DNA of 64,000 nt from Pseudomonas sp. CFBP 13711 (GCF_014842265.1 NZ_JACYVI010000010.1:124001-188000), one strand, 5' to 3'. Positions 20,768 through 29,603 are shown, numbered from the stretch's first letter. Notes: a model not told the origin generated them from the letters alone. Made by a program: numbers and translations.

Positions 20768-22189
20768 ATGTCTTCCAGCACCCCATCCGCCGCCATAGGC
20801 CAACCAGACGAGCAGCGCACTTCGCCGCGTCGTCTGATCTTCATCTCGGTCCTTGTCGCCACCATGGGCGCACTCGCTTTCGGTTACGACACGGGCATCA
20901 TCGCGGGCGCTCTGCCCTTCATGACCTTGCCGCTCGATCAGGGCGGTCTTGGCCTGAACCCCGTCAGCGAAGGGCTGATCACCGCATCGCTGATCGTCGG
21001 CGCCGCCTTCGGCTCGCTGGCCAGCGGTTACCTGTCCGACCGTTTTGGCCGACGCGTGACCCTGCGCATGCTGTCGCTGTTGTTCATCGTCGGCGCCCTC
21101 GGTACAGCCACTGCGCCGTCGGTGCCGTTCATGGTCGCCGCGCGCTTTCTGCTGGGCATCGCCGTTGGCGGTGGTTCGGCCACGGTGCCGGTCTTCATTG
21201 CCGAAATCGCCGGGCCCTCGCGCCGCGCGAGACTGGTCAGCCGCAACGAGCTGATGATCGTCAGCGGGCAGTTGCTGGCCTATGTGCTGAGCGCGGTGCT
21301 CGCGGCGTTGCTGCACACCCCCGGCATCTGGCGCTACATGCTGGCCATCGCCATGGTCCCGGGCGTTTTGCTGCTGATCGGTACGTTCTTCGTGCCGCCG
21401 TCGCCGCGCTGGCTGGCCTCGAAAGGTCGTTTCGATGAAGCGCAGCAGGTGCTCGAACAACTGCGTGACACCAGAGACGCCGCCAAGCGCGAAGTCGAGG
21501 AAATGAAAACCCAGGAGAAAGAAGCCCACAAGCGCGTCGCCGCTCGCGAGTTGCTGCGTCAGCCGTGGGTATTGAAGCTGCTGCTGATCGGTGTCGGGCT
21601 GGGCTTTACCGCGCAGTTCACCGGCGTCAACGCGTTCATGTACTACACCCCGATCATCCTCAAACACACCGGCATGGGCACCAACGCTGCACTGACCGCG
21701 ACCATCGGCAACGGCATCGTCTCGGTCATCGCGACCTTGCTAGGGATCTGGGCCATCGGCCGTTACGGGCGTCGGCACTTGCTGATGACCGGTCTGGTCA
21801 TCGTGATCATGATGCAGGCGGCGCTGGGTTGCGTGCTGATGTTCATGCCGCAGAACCTGACCCAGAGCTATGCCGCGCTGGCGTGCATTCTGGTGTTCCT
21901 GCTGTTCATGCAGATGTGCATCTCGCCGGTGTACTGGCTGCTGATGTCCGAGCTGTTCCCGATGCAGGTCCGGGGCTTGCTGACCGGCACCGCGGTGTCG
22001 ATGCAGTGGCTGTTCAACGCGACCGTCGCGTTCCTGTTCCCGATCGCGGTGGACACGATCGGCAACCCGACCTTTTTCGTGTTTGCGGCGATCAACATCG
22101 GCTCGCTGATCTTCGTCTTCCTGTGCCTGCCGGAAACCAAGGGCAAGTCCCTGGAGCAGATCGAAAAGCACATGAAGAAAGAGCTGTGA
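20768..22189 (+). CDS. Sugar-porter family MFS transporter
   Basis: The 473-aa protein has twelve membrane helices and the signatures of proton-coupled sugar symporters: FGYDTGIIAGALPFM in helix 1, DRFGRR in loop 2-3, a PSPRWLASKGR variant of PESPRWL, QFTGVNAFMYYTPIIL in helix 7 and PETKGKSLEQIE at the end. It resembles the xylose/arabinose/galactose importers XylE, AraE and GalP. The substrate cannot be read from sequence. It stands alone, with a hairpin after its stop. Confidence 0.9.
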   Translation: MSSSTPSAAIGQPDEQRTSPRRLIFISVLVATMGALAFGYDTGIIAGALPFMTLPLDQGGLGLNPVSEGLITASLIVGAAFGSLASGYLSDRFGRRVTLRMLSLLFIVGALGTATAPSVPFMVAARFLLGIAVGGGSATVPVFIAEIAGPSRRARLVSRNELMIVSGQLLAYVLSAVLAALLHTPGIWRYMLAIAMVPGVLLLIGTFFVPPSPRWLASKGRFDEAQQVLEQLRDTRDAAKREVEEMKTQEKEAHKRVAARELLRQPWVLKLLLIGVGLGFTAQFTGVNAFMYYTPIILKHTGMGTNAALTATIGNGIVSVIATLLGIWAIGRYGRRHLLMTGLVIVIMMQAALGCVLMFMPQNLTQSYAALACILVFLLFMQMCISPVYWLLMSELFPMQVRGLLTGTAVSMQWLFNATVAFLFPIAVDTIGNPTFFVFAAINIGSLIFVFLCLPETKGKSLEQIEKHMKKEL

Positions 22190-22195
22190 GACGAA

Positions 22196-22232
22196 GTTTC
22201 AGGCTCCGGGCCTTGGGTCCGGGACCTGAAAC
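22196..22232. terminator. Hairpin between the convergent MFS and trmK genes
   Basis: GTTTCAGG at 22196-22203 pairs perfectly with CCTGAAAC at 22225-22232, with GC-rich further pairing inside. No T-run follows on either strand, so it may be a message-end hairpin rather than a strict intrinsic terminator. Confidence 0.45.
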
Positions 22233-22255
22233 AGGAGGGCTGAGACCGCGCACGT

Positions 22256-22951
22256 TCAGCCAAGCAATTCGGTGATCCAGCGCACTTGCTGCGCGGTGTC
22301 GCGAAGCTTGTCTTCCGGCACCGCCTGCCGCGCACGTTGCAAGTTGGCCAACGTGCGCTGCCTGTAACGCAGCAGGCGCCGCCACTTGTCGAGAAACGCC
22401 GGGCTGCGCGCCGCCATCAACAACGGGCCGAAGTACAACGCTTCAGGGCTGTACACCACCGGCCCGCTGCGTTCGGCGACGATGATTTCGTAGTCGAAGC
22501 GGTTCTCCCGCAGCACGTCCTCATGGACGATGCGATAACCGTTGTCCATCAACCACCGACGCAGTTCAGGCTCGCCGCCGTTGGGCTGCAGAATCAGTTG
22601 TTCCTTTCCATTCAGACGCGATTTACCGGCCTCGAAGATGTCGCGAATCGTCTCGCCACCCATGCCGCAGAGGCTGATCGCGGTGATGCCGTCATCCGCT
22701 TCAATCGCCGCCAGGCCATCGGCCAGACGCACGCGGATGTGCTCCTCGAAGCCGTTCTCGCGCACCGAACGTTCGGCCGCCGTGAACGGCGTCGTCGCCA
22801 CCTCCCCCGCCACGGCCATCGCGATGAGCCCACGGCGCATCAACGCCACCGGCAGGTACGCGTGATCGGAGCCGATGTCAGCCAGTCGCGCGTCGGCCGG
22901 CACCAGCGCCGCCACCCGCTCCAGGCGCCTGGACAATGTGTGTTCGTTCAA
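22256..22951 (-). CDS. trmK: tRNA (adenine22-N1)-methyltransferase TrmK family protein
   Basis: The 231-aa SAM-dependent enzyme begins MNEHTLSRRLERVAAL and shows the TrmK motifs LADIGSDHAYLPVAL (SAM site), SLCGMGGETIRDI and ILQPNGGEPELRRWL. In Bacillus the enzyme makes m1A22 in tRNA(Ser) and tRNA(Tyr). The start is a TTG with AAGGGG about nine bases upstream; no ATG gives the conserved N-terminus. It is transcribed alone, convergent with the MFS gene. Confidence 0.88.
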   Translation of the reverse strand: MNEHTLSRRLERVAALVPADARLADIGSDHAYLPVALMRRGLIAMAVAGEVATTPFTAAERSVRENGFEEHIRVRLADGLAAIEADDGITAISLCGMGGETIRDIFEAGKSRLNGKEQLILQPNGGEPELRRWLMDNGYRIVHEDVLRENRFDYEIIVAERSGPVVYSPEALYFGPLLMAARSPAFLDKWRRLLRYRQRTLANLQRARQAVPEDKLRDTAQQVRWITELLG

Positions 22952-23073
22952 CCTTGCCGCCCCTTATCTCGCCACCGCCCGGCACGACCTGCCGAAACGG
23001 GCCGTGAGTCTGTCGGGCTGTGGCGTGGATTTCAACTGCGGCGGCACTCGGCTGGCAGGTTGACCAGACAGCG

Positions 23074-23463
23074 CTAGGGCAACTTCGCGATGACCTTGAT
23101 CTCGAAATCAAAGCCATACAGCCAGGTCACGCCTACGGCGGTGATGGTCGGGTGCGGCGCTTCGCCCCAGAACTCCGGCACCACTTCCCAGGCCTTTTCG
23201 AAGGTCGACTGCGGATCGACCATGAACACGGTGACGTCAATCACGTCATCGAAGGTGCAGCCGGCGGCATTGAGAATGGCGTTGAGATTGGTGAACGCCA
23301 GGCGGACCTGGGCGCGCAGATCGGGTTCGGGCGAGCCATCTTCGCGGCTGCCCACTTGGCCCGAGACAAACAGCAAGCCGGCGGATTTGATCGCCGGCGA
23401 GTAGCGATTGCGCTCGTACAATGCGTGGCGGCCGGGCGGGAATACAACGTCACGAACAGTCAT
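23074..23463 (-). CDS. RidA family (YjgF/UK114) protein
   Basis: The 129-aa single-domain protein has the RidA fold features FVSGQVGSREDG, LRAQVRLAFTNLNAIL and DVIDVTVFMVDP, and is of normal length. RidA proteins hydrolyse reactive enamine/imine intermediates. It is divergent from a LysR regulator, which probably controls it, across a 130-base intergenic region. Confidence 0.87.
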   Translation of the reverse strand: MTVRDVVFPPGRHALYERNRYSPAIKSAGLLFVSGQVGSREDGSPEPDLRAQVRLAFTNLNAILNAAGCTFDDVIDVTVFMVDPQSTFEKAWEVVPEFWGEAPHPTITAVGVTWLYGFDFEIKVIAKLP

Positions 23464-23593
23464 GGGTCTTCTCCTTCAGCGGAGCGGGATGCTCCGTCGT
23501 TTCGATGGGCAGACTGTAGGGCGGCGGATTCGCTGGATAAACCAGCAGCCTTGATCAAGACTGTTTGCATTCTCCAAACAATCAGGTGGTGCG

Positions 23594-24544
23594 ATGGACC
23601 GTTTCGACGCGATGCAGGCGTTCGTTCGAGTGGTGGAAACCGGCAGTTTCACCAAGGCCGCCGGCACGTTGCACATGAGCAAGACCACGGTCACCCAATT
23701 GGTGCAACAGCTTGAAGCGCGGCTGCGGGTCAAGCTGCTCAACCGCACCACGCGCAAGGTCAACGTCACGGCCGACGGCGCGGTGTTCTACGAACGTGCG
23801 CTGCGCGTGCTGGTGGATCTGGATGACGCGGAAACCGGTCTGTCCGCTGCCTCCGCCTCGCCCCGAGGGCGTTTGCGTGTCGACGTGCCCAGCCCGTTCG
23901 CACGCATGGTGCTGATCCCGGCACTGCCAGACTTCAACGCGCGCTACCCCGACATCCAGATCGACCTGGGCGTGAGCGACCGGATGATCGACCTCATCGG
24001 CGAGAACGTTGACTGCGTGGTGCGCGGCGGCGAGCTGACCGACCAATCGCTGATGGCGCGGCACATCACCGACCTGAAGCTGGGCGTCTACGCGGCGCCG
24101 ACCTACCTGCAGCGCGCAGGCAAGCCGGCTCATCCCCGTGACCTCGAAGACCCGCAGCACCGCATCGTCGGTTACCGCTGGGCGCGCACCGGGCAGCTAT
24201 TCCCGATGGTGCTGCAGCGGGACGGCGAAAGGGTTCAGGTGCAGAGCCGCTACTTGCTCACGGTGGACGACGGCAACGCGTACCTAGCAGCAGGCCTCGC
24301 CGGCATGGGCGCCCTCTGGCTGCCGCAGTACATGGCACAGGCGTCGGTGCTCGGCGGTGAGTTGGTTACGCTGTTCGACGACTGGCAGCTGGAGTCGATG
24401 CCGATGTACGTGGCCTTCCCGCCCAACCGGCACATCAGCATCAAGCTGCGGGTGTTCATCGACTGGGTTGTGGAGTTGATGGGCGACGGGTACAAGAGCC
24501 GATCTTCCGCAACAGTTGTACAAGGAGCGACGCGCAATGGATGA
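23594..24544 (+). CDS. LysR-family transcriptional regulator
   Basis: The 316-aa product begins MDRFDAMQAFVRVVETGSF with the winged helix-turn-helix (SKTTVTQLVQQLEARL) in the first 60 residues and a periplasmic-binding-like effector domain after residue 90. This is the CrgA/YhjC-type branch typical of Pseudomonas. Divergence from the RidA gene suggests that gene as a target. Its 3' end overlaps the GNAT gene by eight bases. Confidence 0.93.
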   Translation: MDRFDAMQAFVRVVETGSFTKAAGTLHMSKTTVTQLVQQLEARLRVKLLNRTTRKVNVTADGAVFYERALRVLVDLDDAETGLSAASASPRGRLRVDVPSPFARMVLIPALPDFNARYPDIQIDLGVSDRMIDLIGENVDCVVRGGELTDQSLMARHITDLKLGVYAAPTYLQRAGKPAHPRDLEDPQHRIVGYRWARTGQLFPMVLQRDGERVQVQSRYLLTVDDGNAYLAAGLAGMGALWLPQYMAQASVLGGELVTLFDDWQLESMPMYVAFPPNRHISIKLRVFIDWVVELMGDGYKSRSSATVVQGATRNG

Positions 24545-25022
24545 AGTGATCAGTTACCGACAAGCCATGGCCGAGGACGTGACGGCAATCTGCGAACTGG
24601 GGCAGCTACTCAACGCCATTCACCACGCGGAGCGTCCCGATATTTACACAGATGAAACCCTGGATCACACCCGCGATGCCCCTCACTGGCTGAGCTTTCT
24701 GAACAACCCGGAGCAGGTTATTTTCCTGGCGTTTGTAGGGGATCGACCGGCAGGGTTTGTCAGCGCGGGGATGTTTTCAGCAGGTGGGCCGTTGATGCAG
24801 CCGATGGAATTCGCGCGGATTGGCTCGGTGTGCGTGGCCCAGGTTTTCTGGGGGAAAGGATTGGGCCGTGGGCTGATCCAGCACGTGCAAGCGTGGGCGC
24901 TGGAACGCGGCGCGCAGGACATTCGCCTGTCGGTGTGGGGCTTCAATACCCATGCGCGGCGGCTGTATGAAGAGCTCGGGTTTGAGACGCGGGCGTATGA
25001 AATGGGGATGCGGTTGATGTAA
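24537..25022 (+). CDS. GNAT-family N-acetyltransferase
   Basis: The 161-aa product begins MDEVISYRQAMAEDVTAI; AAGGAG lies nine bases before ATG 24537, so the in-frame upstream start at 24516 is rejected. The acetyl-CoA site is visible as VFWGKGLGRGLIQHV, followed by the RRLYEELGFETRAYEM strand-helix end typical of the family. Eight-base overlap with the LysR gene indicates co-transcription. Substrate unknown. Confidence 0.88.
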   Translation: MDEVISYRQAMAEDVTAICELGQLLNAIHHAERPDIYTDETLDHTRDAPHWLSFLNNPEQVIFLAFVGDRPAGFVSAGMFSAGGPLMQPMEFARIGSVCVAQVFWGKGLGRGLIQHVQAWALERGAQDIRLSVWGFNTHARRLYEELGFETRAYEMGMRLM

Positions 25023-25054
25023 GCGCCGTTCATCGCACGCATCTGTCATCTTGT

Positions 25055-25068
25055 AGACGACCGGTCAG
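25055..25068. promoter_or_regulatory. Operator TAGACGACCGGTCA upstream of the TetR gene
   Basis: The 14-mer TAGACGACCGGTCA contains the perfect 8-base palindrome GACCGGTC and lies 25 bases before the tetR start. The identical 14-mer stands before the reductase gene at 25700. A TetR-type repressor next to two copies of one palindrome is the expected autoregulatory arrangement. Confidence 0.8.
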
Positions 25069-25092
25069 TTTTGTCTTAAGGTGCTGCGCATT

Positions 25093-25674
25093 ATGAAGAA
25101 ACCCAACCTGGAAATGCGCCAACACATCATCGACGTCGCCAAGTCGCTGATGACCCACAAGGGCTACACCGCCGTGGGCCTGGCAGAAGTGGTGAGCGCG
25201 GCGGGCGTGCCCAAGGGCTCGTTTTACTATTACTTCAAATCGAAGGAAGAGTTCGGCGCTGCGTTGCTCGATGAGTACTTCTCCGAGTACCTCGGCCGTG
25301 TCGACACCGTCATGACGCGATCAGGCACCGGCGTCGAAAAGCTGCTGGCCTACTTCGACTACTGGATCGAGACCCAGGGCACCGATCACCCAGAAGGCAA
25401 ATGCCTGGTGGTCAAGCTGGGCCCGGAAGTCTGCGACTTGTCCGAGGACATGCGCAGGGTGCTGGAGGCCGGCACGGCGCAGATCATCAAGCGCATCACC
25501 GCCTGCGTCGACATGGCCGTGGCAGACGGCAGCCTGCACATCGAAGAAGGCAGCGAAGCCTTCGCCGAAACCCTGTATCAACTGTGGTTGGGCGCTTCCC
25601 TTCTGGTGAAGGTGAACAAGTCCACCACCCCTTTCGACACGGCCATGCGCCTGACCCAACGCCTGCTGCGGTAG
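25093..25674 (+). CDS. nemR: NemR-like TetR-family repressor
   Basis: The 193-aa product starts MKKPNLEMRQHIIDVAKSLM and has a TetR helix-turn-helix (VGLAEVVSAAGVPKGSFYYYF). The second half carries a single conserved cysteine in EGKCLVVKLGPEVCDL, the region where E. coli NemR senses electrophiles and hypochlorous acid through Cys106. It controls, by inference, itself and the downstream Old Yellow Enzyme gene through paired operators. GTG at 25081 is possible, but the ATG at 25093 has AAGGTG at a good distance. Confidence 0.84.
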   Translation: MKKPNLEMRQHIIDVAKSLMTHKGYTAVGLAEVVSAAGVPKGSFYYYFKSKEEFGAALLDEYFSEYLGRVDTVMTRSGTGVEKLLAYFDYWIETQGTDHPEGKCLVVKLGPEVCDLSEDMRRVLEAGTAQIIKRITACVDMAVADGSLHIEEGSEAFAETLYQLWLGASLLVKVNKSTTPFDTAMRLTQRLLR

Positions 25675-25689
25675 CAGGCGCTTTTTTTT
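25660..25689 (+). terminator. Rho-independent terminator at the end of tetR
   Basis: CGCCTGCT at 25660-25667 and AGCAGGCG at 25673-25680 form a perfect eight-pair stem with a five-base loop, followed by eight T residues. It overlaps the tetR stop codon, so the reductase gene needs its own promoter, in line with the second operator. Confidence 0.88.
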
Positions 25690-25699
25690 CAAAGATTGG

Positions 25700-25713
25700 T
25701 AGACGACCGGTCA
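25700..25713. promoter_or_regulatory. Second operator TAGACGACCGGTCA upstream of the alkene reductase gene
   Basis: Identical to the 14-mer at 25055. It lies between the tetR terminator and the reductase start, 20 bases before ATG 25733, where repressor binding would block the promoter. Confidence 0.8.
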
Positions 25714-25732
25714 AATATGCGAGTAATTATCA

Positions 25733-26836
25733 ATGAGTGATGTCAGTAACAGCACCGACTTGTTTTCCCCCGTCCGCATGGGCGCCATCGAAATGGCCAA
25801 CCGCATCGTCATGGCCCCCGTCACCCGCAGCCGATACGAAGACGACGGCGTGCCCGGTGAACTGCACGCCACCTATTACGCCCAGCGCGCCACCGCCGGG
25901 TTGATCGTGGCCGAAGCCACCAACATCTCGGCCCAGGGATGCGGCTATGCGGCGACGCCCGGGATCTGGAGCGAAACGCAGGTCGCCGGCTGGCGCAAAG
26001 TCACCGACGCCGTGCACGCGGCAGGCGGCAAGATCGTCAGCCAGCTCTGGCATGTGGGGCGGTTCTCAAGCGTCGACCTGCAGCCCAACGGCGAAGCCCC
26101 GGTAGCGCCGTCCGCCATCCAGGCCGAGGGCAACACGTACACGGCCAACGGCTTCGTCCCGGTGTCGATGCCCCGCGCCCTGGAAACCGACGAAATCCCC
26201 GGCATCATCGAGCAGTACAAACACGCTGCCGAGAACGCCAGGCGCGCAGGGTTCGACGGCGTCGAGGTTCACTCGGCCAACAGCTATTTGCTCGACCAGT
26301 TCCTGCGCGATTCCACCAACCAGCGTACCGATCGATACGGTGGCTCGATTGAAAACCGTGCCCGGCTGACGCTGGAAGTCACCCAGGCCATCGTCGACAT
26401 CTGGGGCCATGACCGCGTGGGCATTCGCCTGTCGCCGGTGACACCGGATGCGGGTAACACACCGCCGGACAGCAACGTCATGGCGTTGCATGGTTACCTG
26501 ATTCAGCAGTTGAACCGCTTCAACCTGGCGTACCTGCACTTCGTCGAAGGCGCGACCGCCACCTCCCGTGAAGTGCCGGAAGGCGTCGACATGGATGCCT
26601 TGAGCGCCCAGTTCAACGGCCCGTTCATTGGTAACAACAACTACGACCTGGACATGGCCGTTGAGCGCCGCGCCCAGGGCAAGATCGACGCCGTCGCGTT
26701 TGGTCGCCTGTTCATCTCCAATCCGGACCTGGTTGCGCGTCTGCGCCATGGCGCCGAACTCACCATCGCCCCGCGCGAAAGCTATTACGGCGGCGGCGCC
26801 AAGGGCTACACCGACTGGCCGCTGGGCACTTACTAA
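25733..26836 (+). CDS. nemA: Old Yellow Enzyme-family alkene reductase (NemA-like)
   Basis: The 367-aa flavoprotein has the OYE barrel signatures RIVMAPVTRSR, SQLWHVGRFS, the substrate-binding pair in GVEVHSANSYLLDQFL, and RTDRYGGSIENRARL, ending in GRLFISNPDLVARL and YTDWP. It reduces activated alkenes, N-ethylmaleimide, quinones or nitro compounds with NAD(P)H and FMN. The operator and NemR-like repressor upstream match electrophile-induced detoxification. Length is normal. Confidence 0.93.
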   Translation: MSDVSNSTDLFSPVRMGAIEMANRIVMAPVTRSRYEDDGVPGELHATYYAQRATAGLIVAEATNISAQGCGYAATPGIWSETQVAGWRKVTDAVHAAGGKIVSQLWHVGRFSSVDLQPNGEAPVAPSAIQAEGNTYTANGFVPVSMPRALETDEIPGIIEQYKHAAENARRAGFDGVEVHSANSYLLDQFLRDSTNQRTDRYGGSIENRARLTLEVTQAIVDIWGHDRVGIRLSPVTPDAGNTPPDSNVMALHGYLIQQLNRFNLAYLHFVEGATATSREVPEGVDMDALSAQFNGPFIGNNNYDLDMAVERRAQGKIDAVAFGRLFISNPDLVARLRHGAELTIAPRESYYGGGAKGYTDWPLGTY

Positions 26837-26945
26837 ACAGCGCTGGCAACCGCACCGCTTTCAGACACCGCATTCACTAACGGCTGAACGGCAAGGCTTT
26901 CCCAAGAAGGCCGACGCTGCCCGCACGCCTTGAATTTGAGGAAAC

Positions 26946-27695
26946 ATGATCATGAATTATCTGGACAAGAAAACCGCCATCGTCACCGGCGCGTCATCAG
27001 GGATCGGTGCTGCAACCGCCCGAGCATTGGCCGCTAAAGGGGTTAACGTCGTTGCTGCCGCGCTGGATGAGAAAGCCCTCGCCGCGCTGGTCAGCGAACT
27101 CCGCTCGACGGGTTACGAGGCGTCCAGCTTCGTCACCGACGTCACGGACGCTGAACAGACTCGCGCACTGTCGCAGTTCGCCAAAGACACCTACGGCTCC
27201 GTCGACATCCTCGTCAACAACGCCGGCCTGATGCTGTTCTCCCACTGGGTTGACCTCGTGACCCAGGACTGGAACGCCATGATAGACGTCAACATCAAGG
27301 GCTACCTGAACACCATCGCCGCCGCCCTGCCCTTCATGCTCGAACAGAAATCCGGGCAGATCCTCAACATGGATTCGGTGGCCGGTCATCAAGTCGGCCC
27401 CGGCGCCGGCGTCTACAGCGCGACCAAATTCTTCGTGCAGGCCATGACCGAATCCATGCGCAAAGAACTGGGCGTGCACCACGGCATCCGCGTCAACACC
27501 GTCAGCCCGGGCGTGATCAACACCGGCTGGGCGGACAAAGTCACCGACCCCGCCGGGCGCAAAGCCGCACAAGCGCTGAACGAAATCGCCATCGCGCCGG
27601 AAGACATCAGCCGCGCCGTGATCTACGCGCTGAATCAGCCGGCCAACGTCACCGTCAACGACCTGATCATTTCACCCACCCGACAGGACTGGTGA
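26946..27695 (+). CDS. SDR-family oxidoreductase
   Basis: The 249-aa product has the classical short-chain dehydrogenase motifs: TGASSGIGAATARAL for the cofactor, NNAGLM, the catalytic serine in MDSVAGHQVG and YSATKFFVQ (Tyr-x3-Lys). GAGGAAAC immediately precedes ATG 26946; ATG 26952 is an alternative. It lies 109 bases after the reductase gene in the same direction and may belong to the same electrophile-response unit. Confidence 0.9.
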   Translation: MIMNYLDKKTAIVTGASSGIGAATARALAAKGVNVVAAALDEKALAALVSELRSTGYEASSFVTDVTDAEQTRALSQFAKDTYGSVDILVNNAGLMLFSHWVDLVTQDWNAMIDVNIKGYLNTIAAALPFMLEQKSGQILNMDSVAGHQVGPGAGVYSATKFFVQAMTESMRKELGVHHGIRVNTVSPGVINTGWADKVTDPAGRKAAQALNEIAIAPEDISRAVIYALNQPANVTVNDLIISPTRQDW

Positions 27696-27756
27696 TTGCG
27701 CAGCTGTTGGTCATTGAGGCTATCGCCTTCCTAACTCAAACCCTGGAGTCATAAAC

Positions 27757-28143
27757 ATGAGCAAGAACATCAAAGCCGTCGCTACACACGACTACAACGC
27801 CGTCATCGACACCGCCAGCCGCTACGTTGATGGGCTGCGTGAAGGCAGCGTTGCGACGATCAAACAGGCCTTTCACGAAGAAGCGGTGATGTACGGTTTC
27901 ACCAACGGCCAACTGCTGGGTGGGCCGATCAGCAACTTGTATGACTTTGTTGAAAGCAACGGTAAGGCGGCCGAGATCACGACGCGGCTGGATGTGTTGG
28001 CGATTACGCCGACTACGGCTGTGGTGCGGGTGGATATGGAGAAGGACGCGATCGGCGCGGATTACAACGACTACCTGACGCTGATCAAGATCGATGGGGA
28101 CTGGAAGGTGATTGCGAAGGTTTATCACCAGTTTGAGGGGTAG
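27757..28143 (+). CDS. NTF2-like (SnoaL/lumazine-binding type) protein
   Basis: The 128-aa product shows the cone-shaped NTF2 fold pattern: a helix DYNAVIDTASRYVDGLREGS, FHEEAVMYGF, and closing strands TTAVVRVDMEKD and DYLTLIKIDGDWKVIAKVYH. Such proteins are small ligand-binding or enzyme-accessory proteins. It lies 61 bases after the SDR gene and is probably in its operon. Function unknown. Confidence 0.82.
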   Translation: MSKNIKAVATHDYNAVIDTASRYVDGLREGSVATIKQAFHEEAVMYGFTNGQLLGGPISNLYDFVESNGKAAEITTRLDVLAITPTTAVVRVDMEKDAIGADYNDYLTLIKIDGDWKVIAKVYHQFEG

Positions 28144-28273
28144 GTTTTACAGCGAGGTTTTTTATGGGCGCAGGTCTCGGGTTTTGGCTTCGGGGCCTGC
28201 CTGCCGGGTTATAGCGGCTGGGTATTGAGCGTTTTTTGAGTCGTAGCGTTGCTTATTTTTGGAGTAAGACGTG

Positions 28274-28714
28274 ATGGTTTTAGTGGAGTACAGCGCTGGT
28301 TTGCCGTGCAGTACGGATCAGGCGTGGAAGGTGCTTCGGGACTTTGGCGGGATCGCGGCATGGCATCCGGCGATTGTGAAGAGTGGCATCGAGGGTGAAG
28401 TTGGGATTTTACGGGTGGGTGCGGTCAGGCGGCTGGCGCTTGCGGACGGTGCGGTGTTGCGGGAGCGGTTGATTGAGTTTGATGATGGGCTTAGGGCGTT
28501 GGCTTATGTGTTTGAGGAGTCGCCGTTGCCGGTGGATGGGTATCGGGCTGAGGTTCGGGTGGATGAGGTTGCGGGGTTGGTGGACCGGTGTGTAGTGCGA
28601 TGGAGCGCGCGGTTTGAGGTGCAGGAGGTTGGGACGGAGGCGGAATTTGAGGGGTTGGTCAGGGGGTTGATTGTGCAGGGGCATGAGGGGCTGGAGGGGG
28701 TAATTCGGGGATGA
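28274..28714 (+). CDS. SRPBCC-family (polyketide cyclase/START-like) protein
   Basis: The 146-aa product begins MVLVEYSAGLPCSTDQAWKVL, with the conserved DFGGIAAWHPAIVKS and closing helix GLVRGLIVQGHEGLEG of SRPBCC proteins. GGAG at 28261-28264 favours ATG 28274 over the adjoining GTG. The coding strand is unusually rich in G runs, unlike the neighbours, which suggests a different mutational history. It is the last ordinary gene before the Rhs region. Confidence 0.78.
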   Translation: MVLVEYSAGLPCSTDQAWKVLRDFGGIAAWHPAIVKSGIEGEVGILRVGAVRRLALADGAVLRERLIEFDDGLRALAYVFEESPLPVDGYRAEVRVDEVAGLVDRCVVRWSARFEVQEVGTEAEFEGLVRGLIVQGHEGLEGVIRG

Positions 28715-29258
28715 TGGCGGCGCGGGAGGGCTAGTTTTTTTTGGAATAATTCGACCGGTAGACAGTACGTTTATCGAGGAGTCTGACCGCTCCGCAGGTT
28801 TGCGAGGACCAAAAGTTGAGAGCGGGCCGTACAACTGTGGATCCGCCAATACTGCGCTGATCAGTTGGCCCAAGCCGGGATCGGCAAGTCGCTGACGACT
28901 GAGCCGCTGCGCGACGCATTCGGCAACTGGGGCTGCAACAACTGGCAGATCAAGATAGATGACGATATTTTATTGAAGCTACGGCGTTTTTGGCCGGTTA
29001 TTGAGGTGCCGTATCTATTGGCTCCAAGCAAAACTGAAACGGCGGATCGAGACGCCAGTCCGGTTCATCACTGCTGTCAACTGGTCGCTTTCGTCGTAGC
29101 GATATATGGTGAGGGTTTCGACGGGTAGACCTGACGTTATGGCAGATTGTGTAGTGCGTATGAATACGCATATCTGGACATGACAAATGTTGTCCCGAAC
29201 ACTCGTTCTCACCACCGCTGAGGCAGTCGCTTGCCCGTGAATGAACCTTCAAAACAAT
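28715..29258. other. Degenerate boundary region with a short Rhs relic
   Basis: No intact gene. On the minus strand 29030-29122 translates to VETLTIYRYDESDQLTAVMN, a decayed copy of the Rhs YD repeat found intact in the 50889-55121 gene, and marks the far edge of the Rhs array. A plus-strand fragment at about 28830-28990 (DAFGNWGCNNWQIKIDDDI) looks like the remains of a coding sequence that I cannot name. Confidence 0.6.
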
Positions 29259-29603
29259 CTACGTCCTAAAAGTGTCATTCTCCCGATAATAATTTATTTC
29301 ATCAATAAGCCAAGCCGTGTCATGCTCTCCCGCCACCTTATTAGCCAATATATATGCTAAGGAGCTAACTAGCATCCAGCTGCGCAAACCTAAATTCTGG
29401 ACCTGCAACGGCATCTCCATATCTTCATCATCCAGGTATATCTGATCGTCCTCTAGGCTCTGTAGATAATCCCACGGAATAAAATAGAAATCAGTATCTT
29501 CACGCTCTCGCCCCCAAGATTCGATGTTTGCGTATATCCACTCACCCGAATCTAAATCTGGAAGATCAGCGATCACTTGCCCTAACGAACTATAAGCTTT
29601 CAT
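29259..29603 (-). CDS. Orphan immunity-like protein, same family as 35445-35786
   Basis: The 114-aa acidic protein has the pattern MKAYSSLGQVIADLPDLDSG ... DTAWLIDEINYYRENDTF. Its C-terminus (IDEINYYRENDTF) parallels IHAINYYLENDDF of the protein paired with the WHH nuclease tip at 35787, so both probably belong to one immunity family. No toxin gene remains beside it. It is AT-rich relative to the core genome, as are the other immunity genes of this array. Confidence 0.65.
   Translation of the reverse strand: MKAYSSLGQVIADLPDLDSGEWIYANIESWGREREDTDFYFIPWDYLQSLEDDQIYLDDEDMEMPLQVQNLGLRSWMLVSSLAYILANKVAGEHDTAWLIDEINYYRENDTFRT

Noticed and set aside
23464..23593. LysR T-N11-A operator between RidA and LysR genes
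   Set aside because: Several loose T-N11-A matches occur by chance in this stretch; none shows a convincing inverted repeat, so no site was listed.
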